Source: a virus. Taken from it: a stretch of 64,000 bases of DNA. Position numbers and translations under genes: made by a program. The notes beneath the pieces were generated by a model. It saw only the letters and a list, made by a program, of their open reading frames with translations. It made no database searches and was not told the origin of the DNA. The stretch is from IMG/VR virus record IMGVR_UViG_3300034175_000062, positions 1 to 64,000 of that record; one strand, 5' to 3'. Shown here one piece after another: positions 9,309-19,272 of the stretch; the first letter of the stretch is position 1; each line of letters starts with the position of its first letter.

Positions 9309-9319
9309 TCACTTTTACC

Positions 9320-9348
9320 TTGACAATATATAGCTTTGATGATATAAG
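9320..9348 (+). promoter_or_regulatory. Sigma70-like promoter for glycosyltransferase gene
   Basis: TTGACA at 9320-9325, 17-bp spacer, TATAAG at 9343-9348. The bases that follow, AGCTATAGCT, nearly repeat those after the 30.7 kb promoter, so start-site sequence is conserved as well. It is divergent from the late promoters of gp13. Confidence 0.8.
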
Positions 9349-9373
9349 AGCTATAGCTTAAATAAGGACATAT

Positions 9374-12013
9374 ATGTTAGTAGCTATCGTAGACCTGTTG
9401 GGGTCTCCGTATGACGGCAGCACGCTTGTTCAGCGTGGGCTAGGTGGTTCAGAATCAGCAGTTATCTCTATTGCACGTGAGCTGGTTAAGGCTGGCCTGT
9501 ACGTAGACGTATATAATGACTGTACCTCTATGGATGCCACACCAGGTAATTATGGCGGCGTCTATTACAATGATCGTAATGATCTCAGTAATCCTGATGC
9601 ATATGAGGTGATGATCTCCAGCAGGTCAGTACGTCCATTCCTAGAGCCAAGGGTTAATCCTAAGCAGAAGCGTATCCTATGGATGCATGACACGTTTGCT
9701 GAGGGTGATGGCCAGCTCGAGTCGATGGTAGTCAATGGGTTGATCGATGAGATCTGGACTCTGTCTGACTTCCATACGCAGTATCTAAGCACGTGTGACC
9801 ACGGCCATAAGCGCATGGGTGAAGTACTCAAGCGTAAGATCTGGCAGACTCGTAACGGTGTTCATCTGTACAATGACCACATCGACTTTAAGAATAAGAA
9901 CCCTAATCGGTTCGTATGGAACGCCGCGACTAACAAAGGACTCGCGGTCCTACTGAATAGTGTCTGGCCACGTGTTCGTGAGCTCATTCCAACTGCTCAG
10001 CTCGATGTCATCGGCGGCTACTACAAGCTAAAGGGTGCGGCTGACGTCCAACAGCAAGAGTGGGACCTGCTCAAGAAGATGCACGCTGGTAAAGATGGCG
10101 TATGTTTTACTGGAGTCATACCGCAGGATGAGGTCGCATCTTATCTAGAGTTCGCTTCGTTCTTCATCTATCCCCAGGCGCTGCCGGAAACTTTCGGCAT
10201 CAGCACACTCGAAGCACTTGCTAATGGTGTGACTCCGATTACCGGACGCTTCGGTGCTCTCGAAGAGATAGCTATCGAAGAAGCCAGCTACCTGATGGAC
10301 TACCCAGCTGTTTCAAACACGCTCTACTCGTTTAACGATGAAGCTCATATTCAAGCCTTCGTAAACTTAGTAGTGAGCGCTTGGGATGACCAATACCTCT
10401 GGGCGCAGAAAGCAAATAAAGCGCTATCCGTTCGAGATATCTGCACGTGGGATACTATCGCCCTTCAGTGGAAGCAGCATCTCTATAATATCACTGGTCG
10501 ATACTTGCCGGTTGACGAATACCGCAAAGTTACTGAGATCAATCAACGCGTAAAGGAGGTCTTCAACACAAAGTGGAGCAATCCTGAAGAGCGTACAGTC
10601 AACGTTAGTGACCGTTTCCAAACTTGGTTCCAGGTCGTTGTCCCGTTTCGTAATGCTGAGAAGTGGATCCGTCGCTGTATCGAGTCTATCGTAGCTCAGG
10701 ACTACGAAGCATATGAAGTCACCCTGATCGCCGATGATCCGACTGATGACTCCATTGCTATCGCTGAATCAGCTATCGCGGCTCTTCCAGATCGTATTCG
10801 TCATGGCTTTACTCTAACCAAGAACTCTAAGAGTGTCGGTGCACTATCTAATCAGTGTCGTGCTATCGAGTACTTCACTGAAGAAGAGGTAGTCGTTCTT
10901 ATTGATGGTGATGATCGGCTTGCCAACGACCCTCATATTTTTAGTCGTCTAAATAGGCTATATAAGAATGGAGGTAGGTTCACCTACGGCAGTAGCTGGT
11001 CTGATGCTGACAACATTCCACTGATCGCTCAGGCATATCCACCGAATGTTCTTAAAGAGAGGACGTACCGTGACTACAAGTTCGCCTGGAACGTTCCGTA
11101 CACGCATCTTCGCACTTTTGAAGCTTCACTATATCACCGCTGCGATAAGTCTCTGCTTACTGATGAGTCTGGTGCTTTTCATCGTGCTGGGGGTGATACC
11201 GCCTTATTCTACGCGCTTATGGACGTTGTTGAGCCCGACGGCATCCGTGTTGTCAGAGACATTCTCTACCATTATAACGATATGAACCCTGAGAATGACT
11301 ACAAGATCAACTCAGAAGAACAAACAAGGACCGCAAATAAAGCTATGTCACAAAGAATAGATGATCGTACTGACAGCATTAACAATCAATACGAAGACTC
11401 GTTTCATCACAGTGATACGGTCAAGAAGATTCTGATCGCTATTCCTACGGCTAATGGGATCCACCCCGAGACCTTCAAAGCTATCTACGATCTTGATATT
11501 CCAGTCGGCTACAAAGCAGATTTTCAGTTCTTCTATGGGTACTGCGTCGATCAAGTCAGGAATCTGATCGCTGACTGGGTAGTTAGGGGATACGACTATC
11601 TGTTCTCTGTCGACTACGACATGGAGTTCCAGCCAGACACGCTACGTAAGCTTATCGAAGCTGATAAGGATATTGTATCTGGTCTATATCGTCAGCGTAA
11701 GGAAGAGGTCATCTATGAGGCATACACACTAATCAGTGCTGGCAGTCATATTAACCTACGTCCGGGTATGCTGAATACCGAAACGCTCACTAGGTGTAGT
11801 GCAGTTGGTCTTGGATGCGCTCTTATCAAGAAAGAAGTATTCGTAGAAATCGGATATCCTCAGTTCAAATACCATCATGCACTATTGATGGAGCACACCA
11901 AGTCTGAGGATGTCGACTTCTGTGAGAAGGCTACCGCTAAAGGCTTCAGTATCTGGCTAGATCCGGCTGTGGTATGCAACCACTGGGGTAAGACATCATT
12001 TAACGTTGCATAA
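9374..12013 (+). CDS. Three-module glycosyltransferase (GT4 + GT2 + GT-A-like)
   Basis: 879 residues. Module 1 (about 1-400) is GT-B, family GT4-like: a LGGSESAVISIAREL sugar-nucleotide loop near 27 and PETFGISTLEALANG near 270-285, the E-x7-E nucleotide-binding signature. Module 2 (about 415-650) is a GT2-type GT-A fold beginning FQVVVPFRNAEKWIRRCIESI with the metal site DGDD near 510. Module 3 (about 670-879) is a second GT-A-like unit with SVDYDME near 745 and EDVDFCEKA near 855. It has its own promoter and AAGGA ribosome site. The likely target is phage DNA, host surface glycan or the collagen-like fibre encoded nearby; the sequence does not decide which. Confidence 0.9.
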   Translation: MLVAIVDLLGSPYDGSTLVQRGLGGSESAVISIARELVKAGLYVDVYNDCTSMDATPGNYGGVYYNDRNDLSNPDAYEVMISSRSVRPFLEPRVNPKQKRILWMHDTFAEGDGQLESMVVNGLIDEIWTLSDFHTQYLSTCDHGHKRMGEVLKRKIWQTRNGVHLYNDHIDFKNKNPNRFVWNAATNKGLAVLLNSVWPRVRELIPTAQLDVIGGYYKLKGAADVQQQEWDLLKKMHAGKDGVCFTGVIPQDEVASYLEFASFFIYPQALPETFGISTLEALANGVTPITGRFGALEEIAIEEASYLMDYPAVSNTLYSFNDEAHIQAFVNLVVSAWDDQYLWAQKANKALSVRDICTWDTIALQWKQHLYNITGRYLPVDEYRKVTEINQRVKEVFNTKWSNPEERTVNVSDRFQTWFQVVVPFRNAEKWIRRCIESIVAQDYEAYEVTLIADDPTDDSIAIAESAIAALPDRIRHGFTLTKNSKSVGALSNQCRAIEYFTEEEVVVLIDGDDRLANDPHIFSRLNRLYKNGGRFTYGSSWSDADNIPLIAQAYPPNVLKERTYRDYKFAWNVPYTHLRTFEASLYHRCDKSLLTDESGAFHRAGGDTALFYALMDVVEPDGIRVVRDILYHYNDMNPENDYKINSEEQTRTANKAMSQRIDDRTDSINNQYEDSFHHSDTVKKILIAIPTANGIHPETFKAIYDLDIPVGYKADFQFFYGYCVDQVRNLIADWVVRGYDYLFSVDYDMEFQPDTLRKLIEADKDIVSGLYRQRKEEVIYEAYTLISAGSHINLRPGMLNTETLTRCSAVGLGCALIKKEVFVEIGYPQFKYHHALLMEHTKSEDVDFCEKATAKGFSIWLDPAVVCNHWGKTSFNVA

Positions 12014-12016
12014 ATA
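12009..12016 (+). promoter_or_regulatory. Late promoter CATAAATA on plus strand
   Basis: CATAAATA overlaps the end of the glycosyltransferase gene and lies 37 nt before the next start, matching the T4 late box at seven of eight positions. Confidence 0.6.
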
Positions 12017-12052
12017 TAAGAACAGATAACAACTTAAACGGTACTATAACTA

Positions 12053-12931
12053 ATGGCTCTACGCGATCTCGTCCGCTGCTCTGTAGTCGGAACTCCAGGC
12101 ACCGGTCCTATCACAATCGGCAATCCTGACGCGGATGCACTCTCATTCGAACTAGCTGGCGTCTTTAACGGTGAATATGTTACCTATGGCGTATCAGATG
12201 GAAACGCTCGTGAGATTGGTGTTGGTCAGTATAACACTACCACTAAGGTTCTAACGCGAGTTAAGGTTCGCAAGTCAACTTCTGCTGACACGATTCTCAA
12301 TCTTTCGGCAGCTGCTAAAGTCTTCCTTACATCTACTTCTACTGAGTCATCATTCCTTAATTACAACTACATGCCAGGGCGCTACTACACGCCAGGCAGC
12401 TGGGTCGCAACGTCCGGCGCCACCACGGCTGTAGGTCTTACAATCTTTCGCGGAGTTCAGTTCCGAGCTCCTATGAGAGCTGTATCTACCGCTACTAGGG
12501 TTGCTACCGCTCAGGCAGGTGGCTTATACCGCTATGGACTTTATGCAAGTGATCCAAAATGGTTTGCTCCAGTTGGAGCTCCAATCTTTGAGTACGAAGC
12601 CAACGGAGCAAACGCCTCGGTTATGCAAGAAATTGCATGTGATGTATTCATCGATACAGGACTCTACTTCCAAGCTTTTCAATCTAGTAACGCATCTATC
12701 ATATTATCTGGTGGTGGTATGAGCATGTGGGATACACACGGCTTCCGCGCTACTAACACTCTTCAGTTTAGTTCTACAGGATCATTCTATAAGCTTCCGA
12801 CTACGACTGGTGTCTACAGTACACTGCCGGTTCTTAACTCAACCTTTACTGGCGTTCCGGCTAACGACGCAGGTCTTGATACCGGACAAGATAATCGCGC
12901 CGGTATCGGTATTCAGTTTAAAGCTGGTTAA
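12053..12931 (+). CDS. Putative virion/fibre-associated protein
   Basis: 292 residues. The first 100 (MALRDLVRCSVVGTPGTG..., ITIGNPDADALSFELAGVFNGEYVTYGV, KVLTRVKV) resemble an N-terminal domain that recurs in phage head-fibre and tail proteins; the rest is a Ser/Thr/Gly-rich beta-type region ending AGIGIQFKAG. A late-type promoter just upstream supports a virion role. No catalytic motif is visible. It is convergent with the oxygenase gene with only 4 bases between them. Confidence 0.7.
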   Translation: MALRDLVRCSVVGTPGTGPITIGNPDADALSFELAGVFNGEYVTYGVSDGNAREIGVGQYNTTTKVLTRVKVRKSTSADTILNLSAAAKVFLTSTSTESSFLNYNYMPGRYYTPGSWVATSGATTAVGLTIFRGVQFRAPMRAVSTATRVATAQAGGLYRYGLYASDPKWFAPVGAPIFEYEANGANASVMQEIACDVFIDTGLYFQAFQSSNASIILSGGGMSMWDTHGFRATNTLQFSSTGSFYKLPTTTGVYSTLPVLNSTFTGVPANDAGLDTGQDNRAGIGIQFKAG

Positions 12932-12935
12932 AGCG

Positions 12936-13499
12936 TTACTTCCACTTAGGTCCTTCAATCCAGCTGACGAGAGACATACGCTCTCCTGAAGTCACTGGTA
13001 GGACTCGGTGCATATAGAACGATGGGAAGATAAGCACTGAACCACGCTTCTTGAACGTTTCAGGCGGGTTTGGTGCACCCATGAATTCGAAGTCGCCTCC
13101 TTCATAGTCAGCAGGATCACTCAGCTGAACTACGATAGAGAGCTTACGATCATACGGAGATGGGTTCTCGAAGAATACGTCATGGTGCCAATCGTACTTT
13201 CCTTTAGCCGTTCCATGATACTCGGTGAACTGAATCTCGTTCATCTCGGTAACATCAAAGCCAAAGTTAGTACGATTGGACTTCTTGATGAATTGCATCA
13301 GTAGCGAAGCGACATCAGAGTCATCGCCATCAGTATCCAACCATCGAATGGTTGAAGATCGGTAAGAGTTTACTGCGGGACCATCGGGATCAAATCCGAT
13401 GGTCGCTTCGCGTGAGGGTCTAGCCTTACCCTTTTCGATGATATAGTCACATTGCTCAGGCGTAACTGCTTCAGCCCAAACTTCCCACAAATTCTTCAT
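12936..13499 (-). CDS. 2OG-Fe(II) oxygenase, prolyl-hydroxylase-like
   Basis: 187 residues with the complete non-haem iron site: H105 and D107 in YDWHHDVFF and H164 in SFYMHRVLP, plus R174 in SGERMSLVSW, which would hold 2-oxoglutarate. The arrangement is that of the PKHD/prolyl 4-hydroxylase group. It starts 12 bases after the end of the collagen-repeat fibre gene and is read with it, which suggests it modifies that protein. Against a simple animal-type prolyl 4-hydroxylase role, proline in the repeats sits mainly in the X rather than the Y position. Oxygenases of this superfamily are also common in cyanophages with unknown targets. Confidence 0.88.
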   Translation of the reverse strand: MKNLWEVWAEAVTPEQCDYIIEKGKARPSREATIGFDPDGPAVNSYRSSTIRWLDTDGDDSDVASLLMQFIKKSNRTNFGFDVTEMNEIQFTEYHGTAKGKYDWHHDVFFENPSPYDRKLSIVVQLSDPADYEGGDFEFMGAPNPPETFKKRGSVLIFPSFYMHRVLPVTSGERMSLVSWIEGPKWK

Positions 13500-13510
13500 T
13501 ACTTACTCAC

Positions 13511-15745
13511 TTATTTAATAAGCGCCCTTAGTTCCTTAATAGCTTCAACTAGGAGCGGGACTAGCTTTGCGTAGTCCAGTGTCATATACTGTGCATCGAT
13601 AGGAGCCGGACGGATAACCTCTGGCATGATGCTGTTCACTTCTTGAGCAGACAGACCAACATGTGTAACATCACCATCATAACCGAGATCAATAGCGGTC
13701 TGATTAGGACGGTAATAGAATCCATTCAGCGACTCAATCTTATCGAGTGCATTGTCAATCTTATTTAGACGTGTTTTCAGACGGTCATCTGAATAGAAGG
13801 CTATGATATCATTGGTCGCGTAGATCGTACCAGCCGCACCAAGAGGCGAAATAGGTCCAACCGCTAGCGTGTTAACCTGAGCATTAGAGTTAGTTGAGAA
13901 GCCGCCTGGGATACCCTGAATACCCTGCGGACCTTGAGGACCGAGCGGACCAGTTGGACCCGTAGGACCCTGAGGACCAGTCGGCCCAGACGGACCAACA
14001 CCACCCTGAATACCCTGGCCACCTTGTGAACCAACATAGCCGGTCGGACCAATCGGACCAACAGGGCCTACGGGACCAGTCGGACCTGTGAAGCCTTGTG
14101 GACCAAGCGGACCAGTTGGGCCTAGAGGACCAGTAGCGCCAAGCGAACCAGTATATCCAAGTGGACCGAGTGGACCTACAGGACCAGCGATGCCCTGAAT
14201 ACCCTGCGGACCTTGAGGACCTAGTCCACCAATGGATCCATTGTAGCCAGTTGGACCAAGAGGTCCCACAGGGCCAGTAGGGCCAGAGATGCCCTGGATA
14301 CCCTGAATGCCGGTAGAACCATTGTATCCAGTAGGACCGATAGGACCATTAGGACCGACAGGACCAGTACCGCCGCGCGAGCCGGTGTATCCCTGAGGAC
14401 CAATACCGACTGGCTGCCAAGAGCCGTCACCTCGTAGATATGTTTCTGTGTTAGCTACACCGATACCTAGACGAAGTGCTGGTACGACACCAGAGGTGAT
14501 ACGAGCCGCGTCCATCGAACCAGAAGTAAGTGTTCCGCTTAGTGCTAGGTTACTAGCCTGCACATCACCGGCGATAACTGATCCAGTCGTCTGGACACCA
14601 GTTGATGTCAACTGACTCCATGCTGTGGTATTACCAGTACGAACCAGACCACTAATGATTGAAGTACCAGCACCGACAGTAACGTTGTTAGCGATAACAG
14701 TCGGGGTATTCACACCACCGTTTAGATTAGATGCAAAGCTGACGTTAAGAGTATTTGATACATACGCATCGATAGCATATAGAGTCCAACGCTTGTTGAC
14801 CACACCCAGTGCATATGCGTTAGTCGCTGGGATGAAGTCACCAGTCGAAGTACCAGTAACGACTAGGTTACCAGCCGAGATGATGTCTCCACCAACTCGT
14901 AGAGTTCCCTGAACGTTAGCTGATGCTAGAGTCGCAAGACCGGTAGTAAGAATGAATCCACTACCAATCATGGTAGTACCGGCACCAGTCGAAACTGAGA
15001 CGCCCGCCGCATTAATACCGCCAGCAAATGATGCTAGGTTAGCAACGTATAGAGTATTACCAACCGTAGTAGCACCATTCGAGAAGAAGATGTTACTGAA
15101 CGAGGCAATACCAACTACGTTCATAGTACCAGAAACAGTAACGTTACCGGTAGCGTTCACTAGGTTAGCTAGTGTGCTTACTCCAGTGACGCTAATTGTG
15201 TTTGCGATACTTACTGAGCCGCCAATGTTGACATTAGCTGCAGTGTTGATCGTAACGGCTGAGATCTGAGTATTGACGGTAGTGTTACCGACAGTGATCT
15301 GTGCAGGACCAACAATCGTATTACCAGTTGCAAAGCTGGTCGTATTAACACTACTGATACCGAGCGAGATAGCCGTTGAATTTGCAACAAGATTACCAAG
15401 GCGGAGATCAGTTACGTCTAGCCTGGTATTAGCACCAAGTGAGATAGACGTCGCGTTAACTGTCGTCTGACTAAGGGGTGCTTTGACCGCAATAGTGGTA
15501 GTCGTTACAGATACGTTAGAGTTTGAAACACCAACAGTGACATTTGATGTAGCGATAGCAACATTAAGCGTGGTGATAGCTGTAAGTGCTACGTTGCCGG
15601 TTACATTAGCAGTACCGGTGACTGCAAGATTAGCATCTGGGTTAGCATTGTTAATGCCGACCTTACCAGTTCCACCCTTCGCTACGATAAGTGTACCGTT
15701 AGCGATTACGCCATTCTTAGCTACGAATTCTTTATCTAGTGCCAT
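13511..15745 (-). CDS. Collagen-repeat tail fibre with S74 chaperone domain
   Basis: 744 residues in three parts. Residues 1-440 are Asn/Thr/Val-rich beta repeats ([10 protein letters not shown] style) as in trimeric fibre shafts. Residues about 445-640 are Gly-X-Y collagen triplets, mostly [12 protein letters not shown] with recurring GYNGS and GIQGIQG units. Residues about 650-744 are a peptidase S74 intramolecular chaperone beginning [12 protein letters not shown], with GLSAQEV and the [16 protein letters not shown] helix. S74 domains trimerise fibres and normally cleave themselves off. An exact TATAAATA late promoter lies 31 nt upstream. Confidence 0.93.
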   Translation of the reverse strand: MALDKEFVAKNGVIANGTLIVAKGGTGKVGINNANPDANLAVTGTANVTGNVALTAITTLNVAIATSNVTVGVSNSNVSVTTTTIAVKAPLSQTTVNATSISLGANTRLDVTDLRLGNLVANSTAISLGISSVNTTSFATGNTIVGPAQITVGNTTVNTQISAVTINTAANVNIGGSVSIANTISVTGVSTLANLVNATGNVTVSGTMNVVGIASFSNIFFSNGATTVGNTLYVANLASFAGGINAAGVSVSTGAGTTMIGSGFILTTGLATLASANVQGTLRVGGDIISAGNLVVTGTSTGDFIPATNAYALGVVNKRWTLYAIDAYVSNTLNVSFASNLNGGVNTPTVIANNVTVGAGTSIISGLVRTGNTTAWSQLTSTGVQTTGSVIAGDVQASNLALSGTLTSGSMDAARITSGVVPALRLGIGVANTETYLRGDGSWQPVGIGPQGYTGSRGGTGPVGPNGPIGPTGYNGSTGIQGIQGISGPTGPVGPLGPTGYNGSIGGLGPQGPQGIQGIAGPVGPLGPLGYTGSLGATGPLGPTGPLGPQGFTGPTGPVGPVGPIGPTGYVGSQGGQGIQGGVGPSGPTGPQGPTGPTGPLGPQGPQGIQGIPGGFSTNSNAQVNTLAVGPISPLGAAGTIYATNDIIAFYSDDRLKTRLNKIDNALDKIESLNGFYYRPNQTAIDLGYDGDVTHVGLSAQEVNSIMPEVIRPAPIDAQYMTLDYAKLVPLLVEAIKELRALIK

Positions 15746-15775
15746 TGCTGGTTCCCTTTCCCCTAGGCTTTTTCG

Positions 15776-15783
15776 TATTTATA
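15776..15783 (-). promoter_or_regulatory. T4-type late promoter TATAAATA
   Basis: Exact TATAAATA on the minus strand, 31 nt before the collagen/S74 fibre start, overlapping the end of the preceding gene. Confidence 0.75.
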
Positions 15784-15785
15784 AC

Positions 15786-16412
15786 TTAGGTAGCCACAAC
15801 CGTTCGTGCGATGTTGATCTGCAGCGGAGCAGACTGTGGTGAACCAACTAGACGGACGATGCCACCTGAGATATCAGCCCTGAACGTAATAAGGTTGCTC
15901 GACGTAGATAGAGTAGCATACTCAGTCGTAAACGTCGTGTTACCATTGTGAACTAGAAGCAGCTCGGTTGCCTGATACTCACCGTAGAATGTATCAGTGA
16001 TAGATACCACATACTTAGCTGAACGATAGGTAGCTGCTGGGAACGTATCTACGACGACCTCAGATGCGCTATTAGCGATCAGTGCGCGAGACCCAGTAGA
16101 TACACTGATCGAGTTAGCTCCAACAGTCACACCAGAATCAAATCGATTAGTGTTAGCCGAAAACACGGTGTTGCTAGTTACGGTTAGAACACCTGTCGAT
16201 AGAGTGTTACCACCACGTAGTTCAGTTGCAACTACAGTGTTAGCACCAAACGCGCCAATAACATAGCCTACGCCAGTTGTTACTGCACCATTGGCTGAGT
16301 TGTTAGCCGTTACGACTTCAGTGTTGCATAGGTTGACTAGACCATTCGTCTTAACGATCCATGAATAGAATGTGTCAGCATTCGTATCGATACTCGGTAG
16401 TTGCTTAGCCAT
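15786..16412 (-). CDS. Virion structural protein, unknown role
   Basis: 208 residues. The N-terminus LPSIDTNADTFYSWIVKTNGLVNLCNTEVVTANN followed by Asn/Thr/Val-rich beta repeats and a C-terminal sandwich-like part (FYGEYQATELLLVHNGNTTFTTEY) is the pattern of T4-type cyanophage fibre/baseplate accessory proteins. It overlaps the small gene upstream by 8 bases and lies in the tail-fibre cluster. Function inferred from context only. Confidence 0.75.
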   Translation of the reverse strand: MAKQLPSIDTNADTFYSWIVKTNGLVNLCNTEVVTANNSANGAVTTGVGYVIGAFGANTVVATELRGGNTLSTGVLTVTSNTVFSANTNRFDSGVTVGANSISVSTGSRALIANSASEVVVDTFPAATYRSAKYVVSITDTFYGEYQATELLLVHNGNTTFTTEYATLSTSSNLITFRADISGGIVRLVGSPQSAPLQINIARTVVAT

Positions 16413-16605
16413 CTCTTCCGTCCAGTTTAGTTTGTAGGTCTATGACAAGACGCTCTAGTCGTTCTACACGCTCTACGAGCTCTCTGTCTTGTTGTGCTTT
16501 GGCTCGAGCAGCAAGATACTGCTCGAGTTCACCTGTGTTAGTATTTAGTATCGCACCTGACTTCTCATCGTAGACGTATCCAGCTGAGCTAGTCCTCTTC
16601 AACAT
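16405..16605 (-). CDS. Small coiled-coil protein
   Basis: 66 residues. After YVYDEKSGAILNTNTGELEQYLAAR comes a heptad-patterned C-terminus (ELVERVERLERLVIDLQTKL), a short coiled coil. It overlaps both neighbours by a few bases, so it is part of the tail operon. It may be a small fibre-attachment or oligomerisation protein; I cannot name it. Confidence 0.7.
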   Translation of the reverse strand: MLKRTSSAGYVYDEKSGAILNTNTGELEQYLAARAKAQQDRELVERVERLERLVIDLQTKLDGRDG

Positions 16606-19223
16606 TATGCAGAAACTCCGACTGCCCTGATGTTGTCTACCTTAGGCACGATTGATGCATTGTTAGACGTCATGACCAGCTTGATCTGGAAGGTGTTGTA
16701 AGTATCGAACTTCGACATAGCCGAGTTGTAGTACCTGACGATGTTGCTGTTACCCTTGTTGGTGAATGCCTGATATGGGAATCCGATCTCAGTGTTAGCA
16801 CCATTCGCCTTACGACCAATAAGATCGATCTTAAAGCCGGTGCCCGCGTAGCTAGCTCCAACAATAGGATCCGCAATCGTGATCTGAGTGTTATTAGCGA
16901 CAGCAGTTACGACAGATACCAGATAGTTCTGTGGGAACAGAGCTGAGTAGACCTTGACAACGTCATTGACCTTCAGATCATTAGTGAAAGTCGTTGATAG
17001 ACCCACAATGTTAGCTGAGCTGATAGTAGTCGTTACATCGCCAGAGATCGTGTTAACACTCGTTAGCTGACTTCCAAGACTGAAGGTGTACTCCTTGATG
17101 TCGTTCACGTTGGTTAGTGAACTGTATACACCAGCATTGTTAGACGTCAGATTGAGAAGTGTCCAATCCTTATCTTCGAATGCGTCAGGGTCTGTCCTGT
17201 TGTGTAGACGAGCATATGCCTTAACATCAGTACCAGCTGGACGATGAGCATCGACATAAACAACGATATCTTCAGCGTTACGGCTCTCAGCAAAGGTTAC
17301 CTTGGTGCTGATATGGCGAGCTAGTGCCTTACCTTGACCCTTGATCTCGCCGGTTACGTCATTGTTGATGATGTACTTGTAGTTGTACACATCATCTGTT
17401 GTAACCATTGGAAGCGAGAATGCATTGTTCGAAGTAATAGAAACTTCAAGAAGGCTCGAAGTCTGCACTGCAGTATTTACAACTGCATTGTTAGCTACGG
17501 TGATAGTCACATTGCCTGGTGTCATAACTTCATTAGAACGTGAAGCTAGAACATAGATACGACCATCGTTTACCTGAAGATCAAATGCATCATTGTTGGT
17601 GAATACATCGACTTCACGCTTCATAGCCGGTGAGTTCACCTGGATGAGGTGCTCTTGGCCTGGCATGACGTAGTAAGGATAGTGCTGGAACATGCGATAG
17701 GTGTTAGACTGATCGCTCTTGATGTGACAGTGTGGATAGTTCCTGTGGATGTTCACGTTAGTTACAACGGTATTACCGAATGCAGCATTTGAACTCTCAC
17801 TACGAAGAACCGAACCAACCTCAACCTGAAGGTTAGCGCCAGTGCCAGCCGTTGTGGTAAGTGAAAGAACTACGTTTGAAGTCAGACCAAAACCAGCGTT
17901 TCTGAACGAGATGCCAGTGATAGAACCTGATCCATTGGTCACTACGTTAGCGGTAGCATTTGCATACGACGGCAGGTAGTTGATATGAGCTGGGTTAGCA
18001 GTGTTTGCATTAACTACAGGATAGATGTTGATGACATCATTGTTACTGTAGCCAGTACCACCCTGAGCGATAGTTACACTCTGTACCATGTTGTTACAGA
18101 AGCGGACAGTCGAGTTAGCATTGGTATCGACTAGAGTCAGCATGTCGACCTTACGGCCTACGAACTGATCCATCGTGCTACCGTTCCACCAACGACCATC
18201 GTACCAGTGAAGTGACGCATTGTTGAGCTTGCCGACAGCGGTTACCGAGAAGGTAGCACTGTTGTTGCTGAAGCTTGGCAGACGATCAAGCATGATCTCT
18301 GTGTTCGACACGAGACGCACAACCTCACGGACATTAACCTGTACGCTTGGACCTACACCATTACGAAGAACGATATAGCTCTTCTGGTTGATCTCCGGCT
18401 TGTCATCAGTTGGGCTCTGTCCAAAGACAGCAGTCGGAGTGATGAGCTGCGAGAAGTTAATGCTGCCAGTAGCAAATACACTCAGATTTGACGAGTTAAC
18501 CTGAACTGCACCATATGCTACAGGAGTCTCTTGGAAGATCATCTCACCGACGCCTGGAACAGTCCTGTTCTTAGTCGCATAGTGATAACGATCATACACG
18601 ATAAACTCGGTAGGATCTGCTGGTAAAAGATACGTGGTAGTGATCTGGTTGTCAGTAATAGCAGCTGAATACACAGCAGCACGAACTACGAACTTCAGAT
18701 CGACATTGTTGATAGCCTTCCACTGGTCAGACAGAGTCGTGCCAGGGTTGTAAGACGAATCGATGACAGAAGCATACTCGTAGTAGTGACCTACGTTACG
18801 AGCGGTAGCACCACTGGTCGGCGAGTTAGTTCCGACAATAAGCTCACCTTCACGACACTTCCAAAGCTCGTAGTCTTCGTCGCCGTCATAAGACACACCC
18901 AGTGCATACGACTGGTTGGTCTTGACGATCAGAGGCTTCATGAAGTTGAAGGTAGATGGAATAGACGCATCTGCGCTTGCAAGGATTGAGTTGTACTCAA
19001 GACGAGCAGTACCAGTCTCTAGAACTGCTGCTGAGTTAGGTACATCATCGTCGCGCGTCTGCATGAGGTAGACGGTAACACCAGGCTGCTTAATGCCTGA
19101 GCGGTTAGCTGTCTCCAGTGGCTTCTTCTTAAAGTACACATCGATACTTGTAAGAGTAACATGCTCAGCGTCTCTCACGGACGATTTATCAATGTAGAAC
19201 GTCTGGGCTAGTTTGAAAGCCAT
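16605..19223 (-). CDS. Large baseplate/tail structural protein
   Basis: 872 residues beginning MAFKLAQTFYIDKSSVRDAEHVTLTSIDVYFKKKP, mostly beta-structure with many Asn/Val/Thr-rich strands. It sits after the DUF4815 baseplate gene where T4 has gp9/gp10, and the phrase YALGVSYDGDEDYELWKCREGELIVGTN is typical of sugar- or fibre-binding beta domains in T4-type cyanophage structural proteins. A CATAAATA late box lies 26 nt upstream. No enzymatic motif. Confidence 0.8.
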   Translation of the reverse strand: MAFKLAQTFYIDKSSVRDAEHVTLTSIDVYFKKKPLETANRSGIKQPGVTVYLMQTRDDDVPNSAAVLETGTARLEYNSILASADASIPSTFNFMKPLIVKTNQSYALGVSYDGDEDYELWKCREGELIVGTNSPTSGATARNVGHYYEYASVIDSSYNPGTTLSDQWKAINNVDLKFVVRAAVYSAAITDNQITTTYLLPADPTEFIVYDRYHYATKNRTVPGVGEMIFQETPVAYGAVQVNSSNLSVFATGSINFSQLITPTAVFGQSPTDDKPEINQKSYIVLRNGVGPSVQVNVREVVRLVSNTEIMLDRLPSFSNNSATFSVTAVGKLNNASLHWYDGRWWNGSTMDQFVGRKVDMLTLVDTNANSTVRFCNNMVQSVTIAQGGTGYSNNDVINIYPVVNANTANPAHINYLPSYANATANVVTNGSGSITGISFRNAGFGLTSNVVLSLTTTAGTGANLQVEVGSVLRSESSNAAFGNTVVTNVNIHRNYPHCHIKSDQSNTYRMFQHYPYYVMPGQEHLIQVNSPAMKREVDVFTNNDAFDLQVNDGRIYVLASRSNEVMTPGNVTITVANNAVVNTAVQTSSLLEVSITSNNAFSLPMVTTDDVYNYKYIINNDVTGEIKGQGKALARHISTKVTFAESRNAEDIVVYVDAHRPAGTDVKAYARLHNRTDPDAFEDKDWTLLNLTSNNAGVYSSLTNVNDIKEYTFSLGSQLTSVNTISGDVTTTISSANIVGLSTTFTNDLKVNDVVKVYSALFPQNYLVSVVTAVANNTQITIADPIVGASYAGTGFKIDLIGRKANGANTEIGFPYQAFTNKGNSNIVRYYNSAMSKFDTYNTFQIKLVMTSNNASIVPKVDNIRAVGVSA

Positions 19224-19248
19224 TTAGATCTCTCCTAAGGGGTTGAAT

Positions 19249-19256
19249 TATTTATG
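19249..19256 (-). promoter_or_regulatory. Late promoter CATAAATA
   Basis: Minus-strand CATAAATA in the 50-nt gap between two large baseplate genes, 26 nt before the downstream start. Confidence 0.55.
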
Positions 19257-19272
19257 CTGTCCCAGCGATCCC

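Noticed and set aside
13511-13518. Late promoter TTAAATAA before the oxygenase gene
   Set aside because: Only 12 nt from the start codon, leaving no room for a transcript start and ribosome site; the gene is probably read from the fibre promoter.
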